Assembly: GCA_963932145.1 (NCBI GenBank)
Contig: OZ010599.1
Span: forward strand, 41,826,095 to 41,890,094
Direction of reading: 5' to 3'
DNA from: Acanthosepion lycidas
Lineage: Eukaryota; Mollusca; Cephalopoda; Sepiida; Sepiidae
Length of the DNA: 64,000 nt
Notes under the pieces: model-generated
Told to the model about the DNA's origin: nothing
The model's database searches: none
Seen by the model: the letters and a program-made list of their open reading frames with translations, nothing else
Position numbers and translations under genes: made by a program
Shown here: positions 55,673 to 64,000 of the stretch, piece after piece
How the letters are laid out: every line of letters starts with the position of its first letter
How positions within the stretch are numbered: the stretch's first letter is position 1

Positions 55673-56130
55673 TACTGTATCTTTTTTTTTTTTTAGCTAT
55701 TTAGTCTTTTAATTCAGATTTTGACAGATCTAAAAATGTTATCTATATTTTCATTAACAAAACCTCAATGAATCATGTTATTTTTCATGATAGTGAAAAT
55801 ATTTGTTTTTATTAAGAAGCCTAGGGCAAAAGAATCAACTCACAAAGAAAAATTTAAGCTGTTAAGAACTCAACCAACCAGAATATACTTTGCAAAAATA
55901 TTATCTTTAAATAAAAAATGCAGTTGTATTGAAAGCAGCTCAATTTTCAATTTTATGCATAACAAATGAGTATGCCTGAAAATCAAAATCAAATAACAGA
56001 ATAAGGGAATAAATGAAGGAATAAGAGAGTAAATGAAAGAATAACAGAATAAGTTCACGAATAACAGAATGTGAATAACATAAGATTTTTTGTTTTTTTT
56101 TACAGTGAGGTTCACCCTTTACATGAAAAC

Positions 56131-56131
<1 letters not shown>
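55673..56131. other. Flank of the satellite
   Basis: Abrupt end of the array into a T run (55681-55694). GAATAA-type imperfect hexamer repeats at 55998-56070. No gene recognised. Confidence 0.5.

Positions 56132-56198
<67 letters not shown>
56132..56198. repeat. (TA)n microsatellite
   Basis: Longest TA tract in the window. Confidence 0.95.
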
Positions 56199-56199
<1 letters not shown>

Positions 56200-56632
56200 C
56201 CCTATTCTGTCAGTAATGCCTCACAACTGACAATCCCTTTCTGCATGATTTCCAATGTACTTCTAAAGTAAAATCACTGGCAATACATTTACATTTATAT
56301 ATATATATATTCACCCTGTTCCATCAGTAATGCTTGCATTAATTCTTAACCAAAACACTTTCTTTATGATTTTCAATGTATTTGTATTGTTAGTAATATT
56401 TACATTAATTTTTTACCACTTCTTGATTATCAATGTATGACATACATAGTGTGTGCCTAAAAATTCCTTAGACAAATTGTAGGTTAAAATTTGCAAAATT
56501 TGTCAGTTAAATTGTTTCATTCCACATTTAAGTGCTAATGTTTGTGATGATTGAATTTCCTTCATAGTTCCGAAAATCATGATCATCATCTGACTCATAA
56601 TCTTTGTCTTTGAGAGCAAAACTCTTAATACA

Positions 56633-56970
56633 AGTAATGATGCAATATGCATAGTGGAATTGGTAGTGCAGTACTCTAGCTGCAATTAGGTGTGCAATAT
56701 ACTTAGTGCCAACTAATAGCACAGTACTTTTGATGCAATTAATGGTGCAGTAATCTTTATGCAATTTTGGTGCAGTACTCTTGCTGCATTTAGTGCTGCA
56801 GTATCTTGTGTTAATGAAGATGCTGTACTCTTGGTGAAATTAGTGGTGCAGTACACTTGGCATAATTGGAAGTGCAGTACTTTATGCAAGTAATGCTGCA
56901 GTACACTTGATGGAAGTCATGTTGCAGTACTCTTAGTGAAATTAGTTTTATAGTACTCTTGGTGCAAGTT
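56633..56970 (+). repeat. Degenerate minisatellite, about 30-bp units
   Basis: About eleven units with a GTGCAGTACTCTTGGTGCAA-like consensus followed by TTAGTG. Units vary in length from 25 to 33 bp. Confidence 0.8.
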
Positions 56971-57244
56971 GTGGGGGTGAATCTTTCTTTGGAGAGTGGA
57001 ATATATCCCTTTGATTCTTCTGAATCTGACACTTTGCTTAACTTTTCTAACCAATGATAGACAAGATTTAAATGATCAATTTTTCAAATGTATATTTGTT
57101 ATATCTCTATATGTGTATCGTACTCAGGAAATTCTGGCATCTGCTTACTTCTTATATATGCTTTAAGTATTTTCAATGTCTATATATTTATAATTGCTAG
57201 AATGAATAAAACTTTTGATACACTTGCTTCCTCTTATATTTTTT

Positions 57245-57560
57245 GAGTGTCATTTCTCTTCAGGTCATAGGCAATTATGGCTCTCCACAGACTCCTTTTT
57301 CTTATTATCTGTGAACTGACTTCTTTGGTTAGTTCCCTTTTGCTTTCTCCATGGTTTAGAATTCAGAATGGTCCTCCTCCTAGACTGGTTGCCCCCTCCA
57401 GGCTAGAAAGTCCAGTATACCCTTCTATTTAACCCATAGATGGATTCATGTCTTTCCTAAGAACATTAGTGCAAAAGTGAATGCAGCATACTAGCCTGGA
57501 ATTTGAACTTGTCTCACCAATCTCACTTTCTATTACTCTACCAGCACACCCATCTCTTAT
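57245..57560 (-). mobile_element. RTE family C tail joined to a Ceph-like SINE
   Basis: 57245-57300 inverted reads GGAGTCTGTGGAGAGCCATA, ATTGCCTATGACCTGAAGAG, the family C 3' end. 57340-57560 inverted carries the block CATTCACTTTTGCACTAATG, TTAGGAAAGACATGAATCC and GGTTAAATAGAAGGG, homologous to 59310-59545. No 5S-like part. Confidence 0.6.
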
Positions 57561-58082
57561 ATTACAGGTTACATAAAAATTTAGTATTAAAGTAATTTGC
57601 TATGCATTTCTATAGTAAAATGATTTCCAATAAATCCATACTTTTATTCATACTTTATGATTCAAGTATTTGCTGTGTCACTGTTTAAATATAATCCTTA
57701 GAGTGAATGAAATTTGGATATATTTATTTCTTAAATCTTTCCCATATCAACATTGTTTGGCTTTATAAAGATTATGAGCAGGTTTTCCAAATCTGTTCTT
57801 CATGAGTAGCAAGGCCCATATGAGACAGGTTGATTTTTTTCCACAATGGCTGCATATGTAAGGGTCTCATGTCTCCTACCACCCAAAATCTATGATACTG
57901 GGGTCCCCATCCTACTACATCTCAATTTTCATAAGGTAGTATTAATATAAAATACAAATTTTATTGTAATCTAATTATGTACAATAATGGATCATATGCA
58001 ATATAAGTGAACAATTCAACTAGAAAAATTGAAAATAAATACAATGTATCTAAATACTAATTAGAGACATGCCATAATAGGT

Positions 58083-58163
58083 AGTGGTGCCTCTTACTCT
58101 GTAACCCTCTACATTGAGAGGCTCTTGAGCTTTGTACAGGGACAATATCATTGTAAAAAATAT
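58083..58163 (+). mobile_element. LINE family B 3' tail
   Basis: GCCTCTTACTCTGTAACCCT, GAGGCTCTTGAGCTTTGTAC, AGGGACAATATCATTGTAAA, as at 13990-14062. Confidence 0.75.
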
Positions 58164-58384
58164 CATGTTATATATTTTACTCTTTTCTTTCTCTTTCCAT
58201 TTCCTCCCATTTCAATACCCATTAATATTCACATTTTGCCACTTTAATTGTTTTTCTCACAAGGTTCGCGAAAGGTTCCCAGCCTGACCAACTTCCTGAA
58301 ACCAATATTTCAATGATAAGATGTCAATTGGGAAGTGAGTTGAATGGAGAACTTTTCAGCACCTCCCTGTATTAATGACTCTTT
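58164..58384 (+). repeat. Dispersed repeat R3 with MITE-like core
   Basis: Inverted homologue of 40381-40625. Core ends CACAAGGTTCGCGAAAGG and GAACTTTTCAGCACCTCC. Confidence 0.6.
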
Positions 58385-58583
58385 TTCATCAAAAAATTGA
58401 ATAATTTAACACATTCAACATTATAGATAAAAAAGTAATGATTTTTCTATAGTGTTTTTTCAGACTTAGCAAAACAAATTCAAGGATTTGAATGAAAAAA
58501 AGACAACAAAATGATGTGAAAATCCACAACAAGTTTTCATCCTTTAATAATAGTCAGTTGTGTTTAGTTTAATTTGTAATGTA

Positions 58584-58663
58584 TTAGGTTGGTGCAAAAA
58601 TAATTTTGTTTTCTCACATAGTAACATATGTTAGAAAACGAAATTATTTTTGCACCAACCTAA
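58584..58663. mobile_element. MADE1-like mariner MITE, copy 3
   Basis: 80 bp, TTAGGTTGGTGCAAAAATAA to its complement, TA at 58582-58583 and 58664-58665. Inner arms TTTTGTTTTCTCACATAG resemble those of copy 1. The homologous position in R2 copy 1 (about 36668) lacks it. Confidence 0.94.
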
Positions 58664-58800
58664 TATTAAATGTAGGTAGAAAAAAGCAAGTGTTGATAAG
58701 ATAGCAATGGTCACAAAGTACTACTGAGGGCCTTTAATTAGGTTTGTTGCCTCCTATGGCAGGGAATTTGATGGTAGTACATGCTGGAGCTAACTGAATG

Positions 58801-59309
58801 TGAAAGTCTGTCATCATATTACTACATTAGCTTTTTTTTTGCTCTTGTTCTGCTCTGCAGTTTTCTTCAGAAAGAGAGGTTGCTTGAAAAGTATTATGCT
58901 GCCCTAGTTCCCTGTTGAAAGCCACTGTTTTCCACTAGCATTTATTGATTCTACCAGAGATGAGGGTCGTTTGTAAGAAGTCTGTAAACATTCATATGCT
59001 GTTCTGTTAGCCAGAGACCAGTTTGCCAAAAAGAAAGGTCTCTGAAAGACAATAGTCTTTCATCCTTGTAACATGACCTATCAAACACAGATAATTTTTT
59101 GCAGCATAGCTTTAATGCTTGTGGTACTGACTAACTTGAAGGCTTCAGTGTTTTTGATGAAGACAGTTCAGAGAACATTGAGAATGATGTGGAAGCAATT
59201 TTGGAAGTATCAAGAGGTGAAGATGGGGCTAGTATTTTTTCAATGACATGTCCCATCAGGATGAAGGTGATTATAACTCCCCAGATTCCATTTCTTTATT
59301 TGTGCATTG
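58801..59309. other. Spacer, nothing recognised
   Basis: Slightly higher GC. No family motif in any frame. Confidence 0.35.
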
Positions 59310-59545
59310 ACATGATTTCTTGGGACACTGGAGTGATTTCCTATTGCCTTCTCTATGGTTTGGAATTCAGAGTTTTCCTTCTCTTAGACTAGAGAGCCTA
59401 ATCTATCCTACTATTTAACCCATAGCGGGAGGGACAAGAGATGGATTCATTCCCTTCCCAAGAGCATTGGTATGAAAGTGAATGCAACAAAGTAACCCAG
59501 AAATAAAAGTTGGCTCACCAATTTCACTTTCCAGACTGATACCCT
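59310..59545 (-). mobile_element. Ceph-like SINE
   Basis: Inverted landmarks: GTTGCATTCACTTTCATACC, CTTGGGAAGGGAATGAATCC, CCCGCTATGGGTTAAATAGT, and a tail TCTGAATTCCAAACCATAGA. Same subtype as 57340-57560. Confidence 0.68.
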
Positions 59546-59559
59546 TTATACTACCCACA

Positions 59560-59905
59560 TATTTCAATGCTGATATATGATTCCATACAGAAGGGTATGC
59601 TATACAATGGTTTTGTAGACATTTGTTTTTATGTCTTTCCTAAGGATCCTGTTTCTCTAGACATGTTTGTATAGTCTGCCGAAAGCTTTTCTGTCATATC
59701 TCTCTTTATATTGTAGAATATGATGTAATCTAGAGAAGTAAAATTCTGGACAGTTTCCAGCTTCAATAGAGGTAGAAGGCAAATGATAGTCTTGTTTAAG
59801 TGCAGGTTGATAGAGAATTTGGCCACCTTTCAAGTTGAAGTATTTCATGGCCTTTGCAAAGCAGGGTGTTATCTCTGGAAGTGTTTCCTCCAAGTGAATG
59901 AATAG
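59560..59905 (-). mobile_element. RTE-like LINE reverse transcriptase fragment
   Basis: Minus strand reads FAKAMKYFNLKGGQILYQPA, LKQDYHLPSTSIEAGNCPEF, then YDRKAFGRLYKHV, RNRILRKDIKTNVYKTIV, HTLLYGI. This is the post-FADD to LLYG segment of the 5985/21020 LINE family (FA-A-FGL--S-KKT-VL-QPAP, AFGRLYKRVW, TK--VYRAVVLTTLLYG). A frameshift and stops make it dead. Confidence 0.8.
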
Positions 59906-61019
59906 GACCCCATTATCAATAAAGAACCCATGATATCACCAGTTGCCTAAACATCTAGTCCAATAAAATGGAATCCTTACTGTTTTCCTTCCATACATTT
60001 AAAAAGCATTCTAAAAATATTGTTAAGTAATTTTCAGAAGTTTCAGTACATGAAAGTTAATATCCCCACTAAAAAGAAAATCATTTGGTTAAGCTTCATA
60101 AATGAAAGCAAAATATTAACCTAGCTTTACACAATGAATGGCAAATTCACTGCTGTTTGATACTTGCCTTAAAGAACTATTTACTTAAATAAAAGATTAC
60201 TTCATTTAATAAGATTTATGTATGTAAAAACATTCACAAATCAACATGCAAAAGCCAATAAACATAATGCCTACTAGATATACACATACACAGACTTACA
60301 AATATACATTATCATTTTAATCCCACATAAACAAACTAGAATTATTATACACTTACATACATAAAGCAATATTTATGTTTTTTTTAGGTAGTCTTGGAAT
60401 CAGTTAATTTCTTGGAACTTCAAATGAACACATCATCTCACCTTGAATTCAGAATGCCACAAATTATACTAATGTTAGTTTAAAAAGTTAAATGTACATG
60501 AAACAACCAATGAAAATCAAACAACACAAAAGTAAAAAATAACAAAATTTCTTTCTTCTTTTTCTTCATACGTCATTCACTGATGAAATTAAATAAAAGT
60601 GAAACATGTTAGATTAATAAACCTCTCCTATTTGTTCTTGATCTTATTATTTTGTCAGATTTCAATCCATATTTGATCCAAACCCATCAGATTTAAGACT
60701 ATGTCCTTTCTTAAAGTATAAATGGGAATGCTAACTTCTTTTCTAAAGTAAAGAAAATTGCATGCTAAATCCATTCTTAATGTTAAAATTTGAATGACAA
60801 CACATTTCTTGAATTAATTTGAATGCTAACTCATTTCTTAATGTAAATATTTAAAGGCTACATTTTTCTTTAAAATAAAAATTCTAATGCAAGCTGGTCA
60901 GCACCTAGGTCACAATATGACTTTGTCTTAGCCTCCTTCTGGTCAGTTTCTATTGCCATAGATGATGGACAGTGATAATTATTTTCGCCTTTTTCACCTG
61001 AAAACATAATCTTTTCTTT
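59906..61019. other. AT-rich spacer, nothing recognised
   Basis: Weakly repeated AATGCTAACT-CTTTCTTAA phrases at 60725-60870. No coding signature. Confidence 0.4.
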
Positions 61020-61122
61020 CCTTAATAATGTTTTCTGTTTCCCATATTCTCACATGCTCAGTAAACTCTTGCATCTTAGTGGATTTATTGCCTTGCTTGG
61101 GGTGAAATGATTAAAAATATAT
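61020..61122 (+). mobile_element. LINE family A 3' tail
   Basis: CTTGCATCTTAGTGGATTTA, TTGCCTTGCTTGGGGTGAAA, TGATTAAAAATATATAT; closest in the window to the inferred family tail. Confidence 0.72.
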
Positions 61123-61205
61123 ATAAATGGGCATTATTGAAACAATCAAGTTAGACTAAAACTAATTTATATTTTATGGGAGACTTCATAACCATTTTAA
61201 TTATT

Positions 61206-61327
61206 TGGATTAATTTTACAAGTTTCTATTTTTGCTACCAGACCAGTATTTCAAAAACTAATCTTGATTTTACAAGTATCTACTTTTGCTACTAGTCCAG
61301 TATTTCAAACACTGACCTTGATTTTTA
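61206..61327 (+). repeat. Tandem duplication, period about 61 bp
   Basis: TTGATTTTACAAGT, CTACTTTTGCTACTAG and CCAGTATTTCAAA occur twice in succession. Confidence 0.8.
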
Positions 61328-61606
61328 GCCAGAGATTCCATTTTGGCTTAGAAGATAACAATGAACAAGAAAGAAAAAATTAGAATCCTCTTAGACATGC
61401 AAAAGGAATCCAGTTTTCTCTTCCTTTTTCGTTTCTGGTTCATTCCAAAATGCAGTCCAACTCTGCAAAAGATTTGGAAGCTGATATCAAAAATTCTTCT
61501 ACCCTCAAATCAGACATCATTAGGCTCAAAAGAGGTGGGAGGGGATATTCGGAGAAACAAAGAACCCAGAGATGAAAACTTTGGAGACAAGAAGAATGCT
61601 TTGATG

Positions 61607-61631
61607 ATCCAACAACAACAACAGCAACAAC

Positions 61632-61693
<62 letters not shown>
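61607..61693 (+). repeat. (CAA)n then (TCA)n microsatellite
   Basis: About eight CAA/CAG units followed by about 20 TCA units, then AATAATAAT. Poly-Q/poly-S, poly-M and poly-D frames over it are artefacts. Confidence 0.95.
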
Positions 61694-61694
<1 letters not shown>

Positions 61695-62036
61695 AATAAT
61701 AATAATGTGCTGTTGTTGCTAAAGGATAATGCTCATAGCAAGAACAGTATGAATACAATTTATATTAAATGATATTAAATGATATTAGTAATGGTAACAA
61801 TATTATTTTTAGTAATTCACAAAATATTAATAAATTTACTAAAAATCTAATATTGATTTAGTTTTAGATGACCGTTTTGTGAAACAATTGTGCAAAAAGA
61901 TTTCTCAAATCTTAAATAGTGATAAAATTTTTACACACACACAAGGATGTATATATATATAAACACATGTGTATAAATATGTGTGTGTGCGTGTGTGTGT
62001 GCACACAAATGCACAAGTACTTATATGCATTAGTGT
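61694..62036. other. Spacer with (TG)n
   Basis: TA/TG simple repeats at 61934-62002. No gene. Confidence 0.5.
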
Positions 62037-62500
62037 GGGGTAATGGTTAGCAATGCTAGCCTGGCTGGCTACTGAATAGTGAGTTTGATCCTCACTAGGT
62101 GTCCCATATAAAATTCAACATTTTATAACCAAACAAATGTTGACATATATCAAAATCAACCAATCTAATCTAACTCAAGTGCCTCAACATGGGGTAATGG
62201 TTAGCAATGTTATTCTGGCTAACCATTATCACTGAATTAAGAGCTCGATCCTCACTGGGTGCCCCATACAAAATTCAACATTAAATAACCCAACAAATTT
62301 GGCATAGAGTAAAATCAACCAACATAACCTAACCCAAGTACCTCAACATGGAGTAATGGTTCATGAGGTTAGTCTGGCTAATCATTATCACTGAACTAAG
62401 AGCTTGAAACTCACTGGGTGCCTCATACAAAATTCAATATTAAATAACCCGACAAAGGTTGATGCATAAAATCAACCAACCTAACCTAACAAACACAAAC
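62037..62500 (+). repeat. Three tandem tRNA-like units, period 154-159 bp
   Basis: Units begin GGGGTAATGGTTAGCAATG (62037, 62191) and GAGTAATGGTTCATGAG (62350). Each has an A-box-like TAATGGTTAGC and a B-box-like GAGTTTGATCC set in a perfect 5-bp T-arm-like stem in unit 1 (GTGAG 62079-62083, CTCAC 62091-62095), then AAATTCAACATT and a CAACC-AACCTAACC-like tail. No convincing anticodon arm, so not tRNA genes. A tandem array of a tRNA-derived SINE is the best reading. Confidence 0.75.
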
Positions 62501-62599
62501 ATCTACAGACATTTCAAAATGACAAATAAAGTAATATTTAAAGCCTTGAAAAGTAAATAACTAACCAAAATAATCAATGAATCAATAGATCCGTGTCAC

Positions 62600-62720
62600 T
62601 TCAGCCTAGGAAAATGGCTAGCAGGCCTAAACTGGTTGACCTTTACTACTGAGTAGTGAGTGTCCCTTAAAAAATCCAACAATAAATAAACTAACAAGCG
62701 TTGACATGTTGTAACATTAA
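62600..62720 (+). repeat. Diverged fourth tRNA-like unit
   Basis: AAAATGGCTAGCAGGCCTAA, CTACTGAGTAGTGAGTGTCC, CCAACAATAAATAAACTAAC, GCGTTGACATG follow the unit order of 62037-62500 without the B-box core. Confidence 0.5.
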
Positions 62721-63051
62721 CTAGCCAACCAAAAATAAATTGATATTCTGAACAGGAAATGAACAGGGAAATGAGATACAGTGGGTTCTTTCTAGTCCCA
62801 GAAATTTGCAAGTTTCATATTCATAGATTCAATCAAATGCAGATTGAAACATTATTTGCATTCAGATGAATGTCCTCATCTTTGTTGTTATTATCGGAAT
62901 ATTTTGTCTGTTATTATAACAGAAAAGTTAGGCTGAATGTAAATAAGGTAAATAATGATAACACCACATCCCAGAAATTCAAATAGAAATTACAGATTAA
63001 AAATATTTGAAAAAATAAGTCCTAAAAAGCCAAATTTGCAGTATAATGAGT
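62721..63051. other. AT-rich spacer, nothing recognised
   Basis: No features seen. Confidence 0.4.
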
Positions 63052-63300
63052 ACTAGCTGAATCTGTTTGCATGGGCAAACATACAACACAACACTCACAA
63101 AGCCTTCCACCATCCAGCCAGTGATTTCCCCATCTTTCATTTTCCATTCTCATTCATACCAGTGTGCACCAGAAATTGGGAAAGGGCCCACTGCATGCTC
63201 ATAAGGTAATGGTCATGAAAAACCAACACCACATTGAAAAATGAGAGTGAAAACCCTGTTTCACATATGATTAGTTATTTTTATTCAGGGCTTTACTCAT
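63052..63300 (-). mobile_element. Helitron 3' end
   Basis: On the minus strand a perfect 6-bp hairpin GTTTGC-CCAT-GCAAAC (63080-63065) is followed, 8 nt later, by CTAGT (63056-63052). A short 3' hairpin followed by CTRR(T) is the Helitron terminus. Body extends rightwards with higher GC; the 5' TC end was not located and 63300 is only a nominal limit. No Rep/helicase coding seen. Confidence 0.6.
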
Positions 63301-63799
63301 TCATCTGGGTGGGTAGGTAGGTAATACTGGACAACTTCTAATATCTGTCTATATTTCTGAGATGAAGTATTATGTACATTATTTACATTATTCGAACTAT
63401 TGCCCTCTTCTTTGTCACCATATTCATTATAACATTTCAGCTGTTGTATGCTCCGGACTTCTTTGATTTTTTCTCCATTTTGGAAGAAAGTTTCTTACAA
63501 AAAAATGAAAAAAAAATCATCTTTGATTAGATATGGAACAAAAAATTTTTATTAAAATCCAATAATTGGTTCATTTTTGCTAGATTTTTTTAAATTGGGC
63601 ATTTTTCCTGAGAATTTTCTAATGCAAATTTCTATTATTTTTTGTTTACAAGTAAACAATTTTTCATTCTATCACTTTTCACAAATTTGAGGGTGGGCTG
63701 AATAGTTTGTAGGTTGACTATGGAGGAAGGATACTAAAGCTGTGAAATCTTGCATGCATTAATTTTAACTCTTCTTATTAATAACTGCATTGTTTCTTT

Positions 63800-64000
63800 T
63801 CAAAAAACTGACAACTGACTGACTGTTCAAAGACTGTTCATCCTGTTAGTCAAAAAAGTCATCAACAGCAGCTATGTTATCATCATCACTGTAATACTGG
63901 TTCCCAACCAAGTGTTTGTTCACATTGCGGAACAGATTCAGGCGAATAGGAAAAGTGATCAACCAATTCAAAGTCACAGTGACCATTGAAACCAAGGTCT
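63800..64000 (-). mobile_element. Mariner transposase C-terminal fragment, cut by window edge
   Basis: Minus-strand frames read CDFELVDHFSYSPESVPQ and, after a frameshift, RNVNKHLVGNQYYSDDDNIA then AVDDFFD and a stop. These match the family positions HPPYSPDLAP-D, F--L--HL-G--Y--D--V, AV--FF--Q in Mos1/SETMAR-type transposases. The last Asp of the D,D34D triad lies in the altered SPESVPQ segment and is not preserved. The upstream catalytic part lies beyond 64000. A dead copy. Confidence 0.8.

Larger units (their letters stand above)
57875..58800 (+). repeat. Dispersed repeat R2, copy 2, with nested insertions
   Basis: Aligns with 36200-36795 in three blocks (57875-58082, 58385-58581, 58664-58800). 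Between them sit a LINE family B tail, an R3 segment and a MADE1-like MITE, all missing from copy 1. The comparison gives the relative order of events. Confidence 0.8.

Noticed and set aside
61361-61758. Poly-Q/poly-S, poly-M and poly-D frames
   Set aside because: Products of the CAA and TCA microsatellite; flanking residues show no family motif.
62037-62115. A tRNA gene
   Set aside because: T-arm-like stem and box motifs are present but no consistent anticodon arm or full acceptor stem.

Overview
The window is eukaryotic, most likely from a cephalopod and probably an octopus. Pointers are an AT-rich, intron-scale sequence without host genes; several SINEs whose tRNA-related head and central block resemble the cephalopod Ceph-SINE group; fragments of RTE-like, CR1/Jockey-like and R2/NeSL-like LINEs, Penelope-like elements, mariner, hAT and Helitron; and long (TA)n tracts. 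The species is an inference from repeat families, not from a marker gene. I find no intact protein-coding host gene, no canonical tRNA or rRNA gene and no prokaryotic feature. One short exon-like stretch (23052-23245) is the only candidate for non-transposon coding sequence.

Layout. 0-11 kb: LINE 3' ends, a frameshifted Penelope-like endonuclease, a 350-bp inverted repeat with hammerhead-ribozyme-like cores, and a zinc-finger-ended LINE ORF. 11-24 kb: a hAT-like element, several SINEs (three of four of one kind carry a 5S-rRNA-like part), two MADE1-like mariner MITEs, a Helitron candidate, minus-strand LINE pol remnants, a solo LTR with a 5-bp target duplication, and tandem RTE tails around the exon-like stretch. 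24-41 kb: a 159-bp tandem repeat, pyrimidine-rich tracts, a LINE fragment with a YADD box, a rearranged Ty3/mag-like LTR element (gag, protease, tRNA-Ser-type primer site, repeated leader), an R2/NeSL-like endonuclease remnant, minisatellites, MITEs and a second Penelope-like endonuclease.

41.6-55.7 kb: a satellite array of about 122 copies of an A-rich 115-bp monomer. Variant patterns show higher-order structure: recurring 15-16-mer blocks on the left, trimers near 50.5-51.3 kb and dimers near 51.4-54.2 kb. 55.7-64 kb: minisatellites, nested dispersed repeats, a third MADE1-like MITE with an empty-site homologue at 36.67 kb, LINE and SINE relics, tandem tRNA-like units, a Helitron 3' end and a mariner transposase C-terminus cut by the window edge.

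The sequence works as a layered repeat graveyard rather than a gene set. The parts most worth study are the satellite's higher-order structure and possible Penelope origin, the 5S/tRNA composite SINE, the ribozyme-like motifs in Penelope-type repeats, and the multiplied primer-binding-site leader of the LTR element. All identity statements come from reading the sequence and recalled family features; no database search was run.
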